Made by a program: the position numbers and the translations under genes | In this document: positions 33,906 to 42,617 of the stretch, one piece after another | How the letters are laid out: every line of letters begins with the position of its first letter | Numbering within the stretch: position 1 is the stretch's first letter | Assembly: GCA_963728145.1 (NCBI GenBank) | Contig: CAVSJA010000002.1 | Location: 682,001 to 746,000 of the forward strand | Source of the DNA: CAVSJA01 sp963728145 | GTDB lineage: Bacteria > Bacteroidota > Bacteroidia > Chitinophagales > Chitinophagaceae | Direction: 5' to 3' | DNA: 64,000 nucleotides | The notes under the pieces: generated by a model | The model's database searches: none | Told to the model about the DNA's origin: nothing | The model's input: only the letters and a program-made list of their open reading frames with translations

Positions 33906-34354
33906 GCATTTTTTTCATCCATGTATTCGCTGCTTTCGTAGTCGAAGGTTGTAACCTTACTGTTTTTGTAATTCGGATTGTATTTAACGAAGAAGTACAG
34001 ATAGATAACCCGGCTCAGTCGCATCAGCCAGGGTTGCAGCGCAATCAATAAAAAAATATTTATTCCAAGCCACCAAAAGAATCGATTATCCTCGGTCGAC
34101 ATACCAATTAAAAACCACCAGGCGGCAAATGAAGCAAGCGAAAATGCAACGGTCAATGCATAGCTTACATACCCGGTGCCGTACCAAAATCCTACTTCCA
34201 GTTCAAAGGGTTGATTGCATTCCTCGCACCGCGCAGGCATATGAAAAACCTTTTTCAAATTCCATGGATTCTTTGATTTAAACATTGGTCCTTTCCTGCA
34301 CCGAGGACATTTCATCGTGAACATGCTCCAGAGGTAGTTGGGTCTTGCGTCCAT
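33902..34354 (-). CDS. DUF983 family membrane protein with zinc ribbon
   Basis: A 150-residue protein. The N-terminus has two CxxC pairs (CPRCRKGPMF and CEECNQPF) forming a probable zinc ribbon, then conserved FELEVGFWYGTGYVSYA and two transmembrane helices. Function is unknown; DUF983 proteins are widespread in Bacteroidota and Alphaproteobacteria. It follows the ABC exporter gene on the same strand, separated by a 9-bp repeat hairpin. Confidence 0.87.
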   Translation of the reverse strand: MDARPNYLWSMFTMKCPRCRKGPMFKSKNPWNLKKVFHMPARCEECNQPFELEVGFWYGTGYVSYALTVAFSLASFAAWWFLIGMSTEDNRFFWWLGINIFLLIALQPWLMRLSRVIYLYFFVKYNPNYKNSKVTTFDYESSEYMDEKNA

Positions 34355-34376
34355 AGTTGCAAAGGTACATTTTGTC

Positions 34377-34528
34377 GGTTGAAAAGGTTGATAGGGTTGA
34401 TAGGGTTGACAGGGTTGAGAAGGTTGATAAGTTTGACGAGCTTAATATGGTTAACAATGTTTTTGATCGTGCATTCCCTTGTCAACCTTGTTAACCCTGT
34501 CAACCTTATCAACCCTATCAACCTTACG
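34377..34528. repeat. Opposed arrays of the 9-bp GGTTGACAA family
   Basis: The left arm (about 34377-34458) carries units such as GGTTGAAAA, GGTTGATAG and GGTTGACAG and decays toward the centre. The right arm (34478-34528) has CCTTGTCAA, CCCTGTCAA, CCTTATCAA and CCCTATCAA. The TAA stop of the ABC transporter (34524-34526) lies inside the last unit of the right arm. Confidence 0.92.
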
Positions 34529-36305
34529 AAGCCGCGGCAAGCTGCTTCTTCCTCTCACCAATCTGCTGCCGCCACATTGCGAAATACAATCCTTTTTCTT
34601 CGAGAAGATTTTCGTGCGTGCCGGTTTCAACGATATCGCCTTTTTCGAGTACATAAATGCGATCTGCGTGCATGATGGTGGAAAGGCGATGCGCGATCAA
34701 TATAGTAATCTGGTTCCGTTGGGAAGAAACGTACTTGATCGTATTAGTGATCTCTTCCTCAGTTAATGAATCGAGTGAAGAAGTGGCTTCATCAAATATG
34801 AGTAAATGCGGATTGCGTAGCAAGGCTCTTGCAATAGATAAGCGTTGTTTTTCACCTCCTGATAATTTCAATCCACCTTCTCCAATCATCGTATCCAATC
34901 CCTTTTCTGCGCGAGCCAACAAAGGGGTACATGCAGCCTTATTTAAAACTTCTCTTAACTCATCATCAGTTGCATTAGGGTTTACGAAGAGAAGATTTTC
35001 CTTAATTGTACCTGAGAACAATTGCGTATCCTGGGTAACAAAGCCGATCTGATTGCGAAGATCTTCAAAGTTGATTACTGTTTCGTCCAAGCTGTTATAA
35101 AGAATCTTTCCTTCCTGTGGACGATAGAGGCCAACCAGCAATTTCATTAATGTTGTTTTTCCCGAACCACTTGGACCTACAAATGCAATTGTTTCGCCTG
35201 TCTTAACAGAAAAGCTGATATCATCGATTGCCCTTGTTTGTGCAGTTTGATGTTTAAATCCTACTTCCCGGAATTCAAGTGTTTTGATATCTCCAAGGTG
35301 TTTTGGATTCTCTGGTTGTAATTCGGGCGCTTTGGTCATTAGGTTCTTGAAATTGTTCAATGATGCTTCAGCTTCACGATAAGAGAGGATGATGCTTCCA
35401 ATATCCTGGAGTGGTCCAAATATAAAGAAGGAAAAAATTTGCATTGTTACCAGTTCACCCGCATTTAGTTGATTTCTAAATACCAGCCAAAGCAGCATGA
35501 AAAGGATAACCTGCCTGAGTGTATTTACAAATGTTCCCTGTACAAAGCTGATGCTTCTGATTCGTTTTACTTTTTTCAGTTCAAGCCCAAGTATTTTGTA
35601 AGTATTGTTATTCAACCTCGTTACTTCTTGCGTTGTCAGTCCAAGGCTTTTTACCAGTTCGATATTCCGAAGTGACTCAGTTGTTGCGCCCGCCAATGAA
35701 GTTGTTTCCTTTACAATATTCTTTTGAATGCTTTTGATCTTCTTACTTAGAAGGTTAGATATCACTAATAAAAGACCGATGCCACCAAAATAAATCACCG
35801 GCAATGACCAGTGGCGTTTTGAGGCAAATATTGCTACGATCACGATGCCTACAACAACTGTAAAGAGTACATTGACAAAATAATTGATAAACTTTTCTGT
35901 ATCGCCGCGAACTTTTGTGAGAACGCTTAAGGTCTCACCGCTACGCTGGTCTTCAAACTCTGAGTAGGGAAGGGCCATTGCATGCTTCAATCCGTCTGTA
36001 AAGACTCTTGCACCGAACTTCTGAACTACTACATTCATGAAATAATCCTGGAAATTCTTTGCGATACGGCTGACCATTGCCACGGAAATCGACCCCAGGA
36101 GGTAAAAAAGGACACCGGGCTTTTCCCAACTCAACGACCACAGGAAAGTGGACATATCGTACTCATTTCTGTTAGCAGCCAGATTGACGATATAACCGAA
36201 GATGATCGGATCGAGCATCGAGAAGCCAATATTGATGGCAGCAAGTACAAGCACGAGTGCAACCAGCCATCTATGGGGTGCGAGATATTGCAGGAGGATC
36301 TTCAT
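34524..36305 (-). CDS. MsbA-like ABC transporter (fused permease and ATPase)
   Basis: A 593-residue half-transporter that works as a homodimer to export lipids, drugs or peptides. Six transmembrane segments occupy about residues 1-310 and the ATPase domain about 350-585 with Walker A GPSGSGKTTLMKLL, Q-loop GFVTQDTQLF, signature LSGGEKQRLSIARALLRNP, Walker B LLIFDEATSSLD and H-loop IAHRLSTI. The ATG at 36305 is preferred over 36407 because it gives the usual MKILLQYLAPHRW opening. The substrate cannot be assigned from sequence. Confidence 0.9.
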   Translation of the reverse strand: MKILLQYLAPHRWLVALVLVLAAINIGFSMLDPIIFGYIVNLAANRNEYDMSTFLWSLSWEKPGVLFYLLGSISVAMVSRIAKNFQDYFMNVVVQKFGARVFTDGLKHAMALPYSEFEDQRSGETLSVLTKVRGDTEKFINYFVNVLFTVVVGIVIVAIFASKRHWSLPVIYFGGIGLLLVISNLLSKKIKSIQKNIVKETTSLAGATTESLRNIELVKSLGLTTQEVTRLNNNTYKILGLELKKVKRIRSISFVQGTFVNTLRQVILFMLLWLVFRNQLNAGELVTMQIFSFFIFGPLQDIGSIILSYREAEASLNNFKNLMTKAPELQPENPKHLGDIKTLEFREVGFKHQTAQTRAIDDISFSVKTGETIAFVGPSGSGKTTLMKLLVGLYRPQEGKILYNSLDETVINFEDLRNQIGFVTQDTQLFSGTIKENLLFVNPNATDDELREVLNKAACTPLLARAEKGLDTMIGEGGLKLSGGEKQRLSIARALLRNPHLLIFDEATSSLDSLTEEEITNTIKYVSSQRNQITILIAHRLSTIMHADRIYVLEKGDIVETGTHENLLEEKGLYFAMWRQQIGERKKQLAAAS

Positions 36306-36428
36306 AAACGTTAATAACAGCCATGAGCCGGCCAGGTTTGAAAAAGGAGATAAATTTCGGTAAAATCTTCGACGGAAGGAACTGAATAAATAGAAAGCAT
36401 TGGCCATGAAGGAGCGGGGCCTAAGGGA

Positions 36429-36491
36429 AAAAAGGCTCCGAGCTCAGCAGTTTGTATAAATCACCCCTGAATGCTGAAGATTTCGGAGCCC
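36429..36491 (-). terminator. Terminator of the OmpA-like gene
   Basis: GGCTCCGA (36435-36442) pairs with TCGGAGCC (36484-36491), with a second inner pairing CAGCA/TGCTG. On the minus strand the stem is followed by six T, ending the gene at 36505-37359. Confidence 0.75.
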
Positions 36492-36504
36492 AGGGAACTA
36501 GGAG

Positions 36505-37359
36505 TTACTCTTTGATTTTCACAATTTCCACCCTTCGATTCCTTGCGCGACCTTCGTCAGTCTCGTTGGCCTCAACCGGTTTTTCCTGTCCCCAGCCTTT
36601 TGCGCTCAGGCGATTTCTATCAACGCCGTTTTTTACCAGAGCATTTATCACGGCATTGGCCCTGGCAAGTGAGAGTGTTTTGTTTGAAGCAGGGTTGCCA
36701 ACATTATCGGTATGCCCTTCTATGCTTATAACAAGTGTGGGATAATCGCTCAAAACCTGTTCGATCGCTGAAATGATTGATTCAGATTCGGGTTTTATAA
36801 TTGATTTTCCGGTTTCGAAATTTATATAGAGCGCAATGCGACCTGTTCGATCCAATTCATCATACATTCCTCCCCCTTCATCTTCTACGTCTTTTTCTTC
36901 TTCTTCTGTTGCGAGGATCACGAGGCTATAGGATTTCAGCTCTGAACGTAAGAAATTAATTTCGGCTATCTTGATCCAATAAGTTTTCCCGTTTGAATAA
37001 AGATTGAATGTGGCTCCATAATGATCATCTGTGCAATTTGAACAGGCATAGATTTTCTTGCCTCCATTTCTCGATACGATTCCTTCATAAGATTTAATCA
37101 GCTGGGCCAGTGTTGGTGCCTTCTTACTTGAGTTATCAGGCCAGCTATATTTGATCTGTTTTACATTTCCTTCTTTTTGCAGGCTTCCTCCGTCGGCTAC
37201 AGTAAATGGAATCGTACCAAACAATTCATCACAATCTGCAATAATAAAATTTGGAACACGGTTGAAGAAGGGATGGTCTTTGCAGACATCGGGTCCATCT
37301 TGTGCGTGAATGATCGCTATTGAAAGTAACTGGACAAGAAACAACACAGAAGGTTTCAT
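36505..37359 (-). CDS. OmpA family protein
   Basis: A 284-residue exported protein with a signal peptide (residues 1-19, ending IHAQ). The middle region is specific to this group and includes a CSNC pair near residue 105 and an acidic EEEEKDVEDEGG stretch near 155. The C-terminal OmpA peptidoglycan-binding domain (about 175-284) has VISIEGHTDNVGNPASN, LSLARANAVINALV and ARNRRVEIVKIKE. It probably tethers the outer membrane to peptidoglycan. It is transcribed alone with its own terminator. Confidence 0.9.
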   Translation of the reverse strand: MKPSVLFLVQLLSIAIIHAQDGPDVCKDHPFFNRVPNFIIADCDELFGTIPFTVADGGSLQKEGNVKQIKYSWPDNSSKKAPTLAQLIKSYEGIVSRNGGKKIYACSNCTDDHYGATFNLYSNGKTYWIKIAEINFLRSELKSYSLVILATEEEEKDVEDEGGGMYDELDRTGRIALYINFETGKSIIKPESESIISAIEQVLSDYPTLVISIEGHTDNVGNPASNKTLSLARANAVINALVKNGVDRNRLSAKGWGQEKPVEANETDEGRARNRRVEIVKIKE

Positions 37360-37481
37360 TATGCGGGTTTAATTCAACGAATGAAATTAAACCCACAATG
37401 ATATGTTTGCAATCCCCTGAAAGCGGTAATTTTCAATAATAAAAAGAGTTAATCCTTGATTCGGTAACCGGCAGGAATTCG

Positions 37482-38681
37482 TCAACTCTTCATACCAAGA
37501 TACCTGATCATTGCCTCCACGTAATAATAGTCGCCATAAGTCAACGGAACATCTACTTCAGTTCCCGCTGGAAAATGGCCAACCCCATGTTGAATAATAA
37601 ACCCGCCATTTGTGCCAGCTGCAGCTTTGTAGGTTGAATTGGATAGCGTGCGAAGCATTGTTTCGGCAGCTCTAAAGTATTGTTCGGACTTCTTTTGGTC
37701 AACGTATTTCGATAATTCCAACAAGGCAGAAGCCATTATACATGCAGCAGAAGCATCCCTCAGTGCAATAGGTATATTTGGTGCATTGAAATCCCAGTAA
37801 GGAATTTTGTCTGTGGGTAAATTGGGATGCGACAAAAGAAATTGTGCAATCTTATCTGCTTGTTCAAGATATCGCGGATCTTTTGTTTCTCTATAGGTTG
37901 CCGTAAATCCATACAGTCCCCAGGCATTTCCTCTTGCCCATGCTGATTCATTGGCCGCACCCTGCGCGGTTCTTTTTTCTTTGATCACTCCGGTTTGAGG
38001 ATTATAGTTCAACACGTGATAAGAACTGTTATCAGGCCGGAAATGATTTTTGATCGTGGTATTCGTATGCGTCACTGCTATTTTATAAAATGAAGAATCT
38101 CCGCTGTACCTGGTTGCCCAAAATAATAATTCGAGGTTCATCATATTGTCGATGATCACCAGAAAATCTTCTGGTTTTGAATCCCAGGATTTGATCGAAG
38201 CTACCGTTGGATTAAAGCGAGTTGAAAGGGACTTTGCGCTGTTCAATAAAATCTCATTGTATTCAGGTTTTGGTGCAATCCTGTTTGCAGTCCCGAATGG
38301 ACAAAACATCATGAATCCAAGATCATGGGTATTCTTATTGAATTGTTCCTTCTTTAATGTATCCATAATTCGCATTGCTTCATCATACAATGATTTGTCC
38401 TTTGTATGTTCATATAGATAAAGCAAGGTTGCCGGATAAAATCCGCTGCACCACCAACTGGAATTACTGAATTCATATTGACCTGTCTTTGGAAAAAAGG
38501 TTTTAGGAAATTTTCCAGGGGGAAGATTTTTCGCGAGGATCTTGTATTGGCCCGCTGCATCAGTCAAATTCTTTTTGAATTGAGCTGACAATTCGGGATC
38601 TGCTTTTTTGACTTGTTTTTGAGTTTGGCAGGAAAAGGAAGCAAGCAAAATGCAGATCGCAATTGTATTGGTTAGTCGCAT
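37482..38681 (-). CDS. Glycoside hydrolase family 88 (unsaturated glucuronyl hydrolase)
   Basis: GH88 enzymes hydrate and release the unsaturated uronic acid left by polysaccharide lyases. The 399-residue protein begins with a signal sequence with Cys at residue 18 (a loose lipobox, SFSC). Candidate catalytic aspartates are D120 in NTHDLGFMMF and D178 in VIIDNMMNLELLFWA, matching the two family aspartates. Other conserved parts include SSWWCSGFYPATLLYL and ANESAWARGNAWGLYGF. No lyase or SusC/D genes flank it, so it stands outside a full polysaccharide utilisation locus here. Confidence 0.9.
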   Translation of the reverse strand: MRLTNTIAICILLASFSCQTQKQVKKADPELSAQFKKNLTDAAGQYKILAKNLPPGKFPKTFFPKTGQYEFSNSSWWCSGFYPATLLYLYEHTKDKSLYDEAMRIMDTLKKEQFNKNTHDLGFMMFCPFGTANRIAPKPEYNEILLNSAKSLSTRFNPTVASIKSWDSKPEDFLVIIDNMMNLELLFWATRYSGDSSFYKIAVTHTNTTIKNHFRPDNSSYHVLNYNPQTGVIKEKRTAQGAANESAWARGNAWGLYGFTATYRETKDPRYLEQADKIAQFLLSHPNLPTDKIPYWDFNAPNIPIALRDASAACIMASALLELSKYVDQKKSEQYFRAAETMLRTLSNSTYKAAAGTNGGFIIQHGVGHFPAGTEVDVPLTYGDYYYVEAMIRYLGMKS

Positions 38682-38727
38682 ATCATTGAAATGTGTCAGG
38701 AAATTAAGGAATTAATTGAAGACAAAT

Positions 38728-38759
38728 AAAAAGCCCTCCAGCAAACGGCAGGAGGGCTT
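38728..38759 (-). terminator. Terminator of the first small secreted basic protein gene
   Basis: AGCCCTCC (38732-38739) pairs with GGAGGGCT (38751-38758). On the minus strand a T run follows. Confidence 0.85.
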
Positions 38760-38787
38760 CCGATCTAAACAACCATGTAACCAATTA

Positions 38788-39165
38788 TTACCATTTGCGA
38801 CCGTTTCTATCATTGCGATCATTTTTCCAACCGGAATTCTGCCTTGAGAAACGCTGATTCAATTCGCGGATCTCTTGCGTCCTTTCTCTTTCCAGTTGAC
38901 GGATTTGGCGGTTCTTTTCAGCATTACGCATGTACCGGTTTCTTTTTACGGCCATGACCTTGTAATCAAACTCGCGATTGATTCTTGCGATCTGCGCACC
39001 TCTTTCCCTTGCGGAAAAGTTACCATCATTGCGACCATATTTATCATTATAAACCGGGCTAGTTGGTTTGCCATATGCGATATCCCTGTCTTTCTGGTAA
39101 CCACCCTGAGCGAAAGCCGTGCTCAAAAGTCCTAGAGAAAACACTACTGCTAAAATCTTCTTCAT
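38788..39165 (-). CDS. Small secreted basic protein, copy 1 of a tandem pair
   Basis: A 125-residue protein with a signal peptide (residues 1-19, MKKILAVVFSLGLLSTAFA), followed by GGYQKDRD, a conserved core SARERGAQIARINREFDYKV, then a strongly basic helix (RYMRNAEKNRQIRQLERERT) and an Asn/Asp/Arg tail (WKNDRNDRNGRKW). It is clearly paralogous to the next gene at 39377. No known family was recognised; a periplasmic or surface nucleic-acid or polyanion interaction is possible because of its charge. It has its own terminator. Confidence 0.75.
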   Translation of the reverse strand: MKKILAVVFSLGLLSTAFAQGGYQKDRDIAYGKPTSPVYNDKYGRNDGNFSARERGAQIARINREFDYKVMAVKRNRYMRNAEKNRQIRQLERERTQEIRELNQRFSRQNSGWKNDRNDRNGRKW

Positions 39166-39328
39166 AATTGTGATTTTAAAATTTGAATAATAGTTATAAG
39201 ACCACTATTCATAGTTGATGTTTAATTTCAACTTTGGTTGTACGTTGCGGAGTTTTCGGTTTTCGTCGCAATGTTTTATCCTTTTGATCATTTGATATTT
39301 CAGAATTAGAAAATGAAAGCCCGGAACG

Positions 39329-39356
39329 CAAAAAGCCCCGCCAAAGGCGAGGCTTT
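39329..39356 (-). terminator. Terminator of the second small secreted basic protein gene
   Basis: AAAGCCCCGCC (39332-39342) pairs with GGCGAGGCTTT (39346-39356). On the minus strand a T run follows, so the two paralogues are separate transcription units. Confidence 0.8.
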
Positions 39357-39376
39357 CAGTTTCTGTCGTGCTTCAG

Positions 39377-39763
39377 TTACCATCTGCGATTGTTCCTGTC
39401 ATTACGATCGTTCCTGTCGTAATCGCGGTTTGATCTTTGTCTTGAGAAACGAAGATGGACTTCGCGGATCTCCTGTTCTCTCCTGATTTCAAGGAAACGG
39501 ATCTGGCGTCTTTTCTCGGCATTACGCATAAACCTGTCATGCCGTACGCTCATGATCTTGAAATTAAACTCACGGTTGATCCTTGTGATCATTGCATCTC
39601 TTTCCCTTGCGGAAAAGTAACCGCCATTCCGATCGTTTCTATCCTTATAAACAGGGTTGTTTGGTCTGCCATAATCATAGTCTCCACTTCGTGGGTAACC
39701 GCCCTGGGCAAACGCTGTACTTAAGAGTGCCAGGGAAAACACTACTGCTAAAATCCTCTTCAT
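39377..39763 (-). CDS. Small secreted basic protein, copy 2 of a tandem pair
   Basis: A 128-residue paralogue of the 38788 gene. The signal peptide is nearly identical (MKRILAVVFSLALLSTAFAQ), the core SARERDAMITRINREFNFKI matches, and the tail is richer in RND repeats (RNDRNDRNNRRW). The upstream sequence also resembles that of copy 1 (both have TATTATTCAAA-like sequence about 15-20 bases before the ATG), so the duplication included the promoter. The ATG at 39763 is chosen because it begins the signal peptide; an upstream one at 39796 does not fit. Confidence 0.75.
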   Translation of the reverse strand: MKRILAVVFSLALLSTAFAQGGYPRSGDYDYGRPNNPVYKDRNDRNGGYFSARERDAMITRINREFNFKIMSVRHDRFMRNAEKRRQIRFLEIRREQEIREVHLRFSRQRSNRDYDRNDRNDRNNRRW

Positions 39764-39899
39764 AGTTGTGAATTTTGAGATTTTGAATAATAGCAATAGG
39801 ACGACGAACGATTGTTAATGTTTAATGAACAATCCGTCCTTTAACGTAGTGGATTTGTTAATTTGTAAAGTCCACGGGAATCTAATGCGGCCGGCCAGG

Positions 39900-42074
39900 T
39901 CAGGTTTTATCGCTCACTGCATCATAAAGCTTTGTCCATACCCTGCTGTAGTATTTCTCTTCCTGTTTGATGGGGATCGTGACAATCAACGCACAACCAT
40001 TACCGGGAGAGGTGACAATATCAACCTTTCCATTAAAAAACCCAGCGCGGTTGCTCATATTACGCAGCCCGATTCCTCCGGATTTTTTTTGAATGTCGAA
40101 ACCGATGCCATTGTCTTCGATCTTCAGGATAATCTCTTTCATTGTTGTTGAAAGATTTATGAAAGCCTTTTTCGCGTGGGAATGTTTGATGATATTGCTG
40201 ATTTGTTCCTGTACGATACGGTAGAGCATCAACTTTTTCTCCTTGTCTATGACTGATTCATCATAGTTCTCCTGTTTTACTTCGAGTGTTAAGGAAGTGC
40301 CAAGTTGAACATTGGACACAAGTTCCCTTATGGCCTCTACAAGTGTAATATCGCCCAGGGATGGCGCTACAAGCGATTGCGAAAGATGCCGGATCTCATC
40401 CATGGCCATTCGAATATTTTGGTGGCTTCTCTTTATTAATTCAGGGGTGGCGTTCTTTTCATCTTCGAGCGCCAAACCAAGGAATAATTTAGTTGATGCG
40501 AGTATCTGGTTGATATTATCATGAAGCTCTTTCCCGATCTCTTCTCTTTCACGTTCCTGCACTTCAATGCTGGTTTCAGTGATGAGCCGTTGTTGCCGAA
40601 CGACCTGGCGGGCCACTTCAGATTCGGCTTCGAGTTTTTTTGTTACATCATTTGCAAGGACAATGGTGGCAGGTTTGTCTTTGTAGATGATTTTATTTGA
40701 AATCATTTCAACGTAAATGATCTTGCCATCCTTTTTCCGGTGGCGCCAAATTGTGAAATTATTTGGATCACCTAATTCCTTACTTATTCTGAATTTCTTT
40801 ACGTCTTCTTTTGGCAAAAGACCTTTCGAATTCAGCGCCAGGAATTCTTCCCTGGGATAACCATAGTGCCTGATCGCAGCATCATTGACATCTACGAAAT
40901 CTAAACTATCGGGTGATATGATCCACATCGGCATAGGATTCCTCTCGAATAAAAGTTTGTAGTCATTGGCTCTTTTCTCAAGCGTTTCCTGCGATTGCCG
41001 CACCTGGGCAGCCATGGCATTAAAGGCGATTGCAAGTTTACCTAATTCATCCGTTCTCTCCATTTCGACCATTGTTGAATAGTCACCAGCTGCAATAGCC
41101 GAAGATGCTTTCGTGAGTTTGATGAGGGGTTTGGTAATATTGCGGCTCATGAGCCAGGCTAAGAACATTCCGACAAGGATCAGAATTGTCCCAACTCCAA
41201 GGATCCAGTATAGGAATTCGTTTGCGGATTCAAAAACCTTTCGCTGCGGAAATTCCAGGAGCATAACCCATTTGGAATTTGCAAGCGGCCTCGCAATTGC
41301 AAATACAGGTTTGGTACGAGCGCGGGAATAGCTGATCACTTTATTGAATTCAGCAGGGAAACTGGGTGGACCATTCACTGGTTTCACCATATCTGTCCAA
41401 AATGAGCCATTATCATTTCCGAAAAAGATTGTGGCATCAGTTCCTAAAAGCTTCGAAATTCCCTCAACTGACCTTGGATTTGGGATTAGCTTTCTCCAGG
41501 CAATGATATACCCTATTGGCTTTTTCTGATCTACTACAACGCCAATGATAGGATAATAAACTGAATCTCTCACCTGCACAAAATTTCCTACCAGGAATAA
41601 TTCCGGGCTGCGAGATGCGGCCAGCAGGGCTGAATCAGTTTTTACATTAATTACGAATCCATTTTGAGGTGATCTCAAAATGGATTCCTTTCTTGTATTC
41701 AACAATTCAATCAGGGGTGTGATCGTATCTGTTCTTAGTTTTTCCAGTTCTTTAAGCGCGACGGCCGTGGAATCATTTCCATTTGACACTAAAATGTTTT
41801 TGATAGCCTCTTTTTCAGCAACAGCCCTGGTTCTTGCAAGAAGGACCTTTGAAGATTGCTCGAACATTGATCTCAGTTGGTCTGATATCGTATTCAGTCT
41901 TTCACTGGCAACCTCAAACGAAGTTTGTCGCACGCCGATGTAGGAAACTAATGTAAATGTCGAAATGAGTACCAATAGAAGTACGCAGATCAGTAAGGGA
42001 AGACGGCGTTGGATCGGGAGGTTCGAAGGAAATACACGGCTAAACCATGGCTTTCCCCAATTGGGTTTCTTCAT
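39900..42074 (-). CDS. Sensor histidine kinase with HAMP and PAS domains (HisKA_3)
   Basis: A 724-residue membrane kinase. A first transmembrane helix (about 27-48, LLICVLLLVLISTFTLVSYI), a large extracytoplasmic sensor region, a second helix (about 288-310, FLYWILGVGTILILVGMFLA), a HAMP linker (ITKPLIKLTKASSAIAAGDY), a PAS domain (about 370-490, FERNPMPMWIISPDSL), then the HisKA_3 domain with H518 in IGKELHDNINQILAST, and a HATPase domain (IVQEQISNIIKHSHAK, DNGIGFDIQKKSGGIGLRNM). No response regulator is adjacent, so the partner is encoded elsewhere. The extracytoplasmic ligand is unknown. Confidence 0.9.
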   Translation of the reverse strand: MKKPNWGKPWFSRVFPSNLPIQRRLPLLICVLLLVLISTFTLVSYIGVRQTSFEVASERLNTISDQLRSMFEQSSKVLLARTRAVAEKEAIKNILVSNGNDSTAVALKELEKLRTDTITPLIELLNTRKESILRSPQNGFVINVKTDSALLAASRSPELFLVGNFVQVRDSVYYPIIGVVVDQKKPIGYIIAWRKLIPNPRSVEGISKLLGTDATIFFGNDNGSFWTDMVKPVNGPPSFPAEFNKVISYSRARTKPVFAIARPLANSKWVMLLEFPQRKVFESANEFLYWILGVGTILILVGMFLAWLMSRNITKPLIKLTKASSAIAAGDYSTMVEMERTDELGKLAIAFNAMAAQVRQSQETLEKRANDYKLLFERNPMPMWIISPDSLDFVDVNDAAIRHYGYPREEFLALNSKGLLPKEDVKKFRISKELGDPNNFTIWRHRKKDGKIIYVEMISNKIIYKDKPATIVLANDVTKKLEAESEVARQVVRQQRLITETSIEVQEREREEIGKELHDNINQILASTKLFLGLALEDEKNATPELIKRSHQNIRMAMDEIRHLSQSLVAPSLGDITLVEAIRELVSNVQLGTSLTLEVKQENYDESVIDKEKKLMLYRIVQEQISNIIKHSHAKKAFINLSTTMKEIILKIEDNGIGFDIQKKSGGIGLRNMSNRAGFFNGKVDIVTSPGNGCALIVTIPIKQEEKYYSRVWTKLYDAVSDKT

Positions 42075-42274
42075 AATTTTGGAATTAATGAATTGCCGGT
42101 TGACTTCGATCGACGCTTTGGAGTACCCGAATATAACTTTTTTATTTGAATAATTGTAAAGGCTTTGTCTTTTTTTTGAGACAGTATAAATACTAACGGT
42201 GAACCATATCCAAAAAACCCCTTAGTCCGTCACAGGCGCAGCTATTTGAAGCGGAAATCATATATTTATGATGT

Positions 42275-42571
42275 ATGGAAATAACAAGAGCCACCGAACG
42301 GTTTGACTTAATGCTGCTCCTTTTGTTAAGTCTGATATTAACTGCATTGTTATTCTTCGTCGACGAGGGCCGGTATGCTCTCGAATTTTTGACTCTTAAG
42401 AAGGATACGTATATTTGGCTTTCATTTTCGGTTGTTTTTTGGGGTATTTCGATTGGCGTTTTATATCTCACTCAAAAATTGAACCTTTCCAGAATTTTTT
42501 CCCTGCTTCTTACAATTGTCCTGGGATTCTTACCGGTTTATACATTGATATGTTTGTGTTTGTTTTATTGA
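42275..42571 (+). CDS. Small membrane protein of unknown function
   Basis: A 98-residue protein with three predicted transmembrane helices (LMLLLLLSLILTALLFFV, IWLSFSVVFWGISIGVLYL, ILSLLLTIVLGFLPVYTL-like region near the C-terminus). It is the only plus-strand gene in this stretch and lies between two minus-strand genes. No family was recognised. Confidence 0.5.
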   Translation: MEITRATERFDLMLLLLLSLILTALLFFVDEGRYALEFLTLKKDTYIWLSFSVVFWGISIGVLYLTQKLNLSRIFSLLLTIVLGFLPVYTLICLCLFY

Positions 42572-42617
42572 GAAAGTATTCAGACTCAGTTTTCCTAGTG
42601 AATTTATTTTCTGGGAA

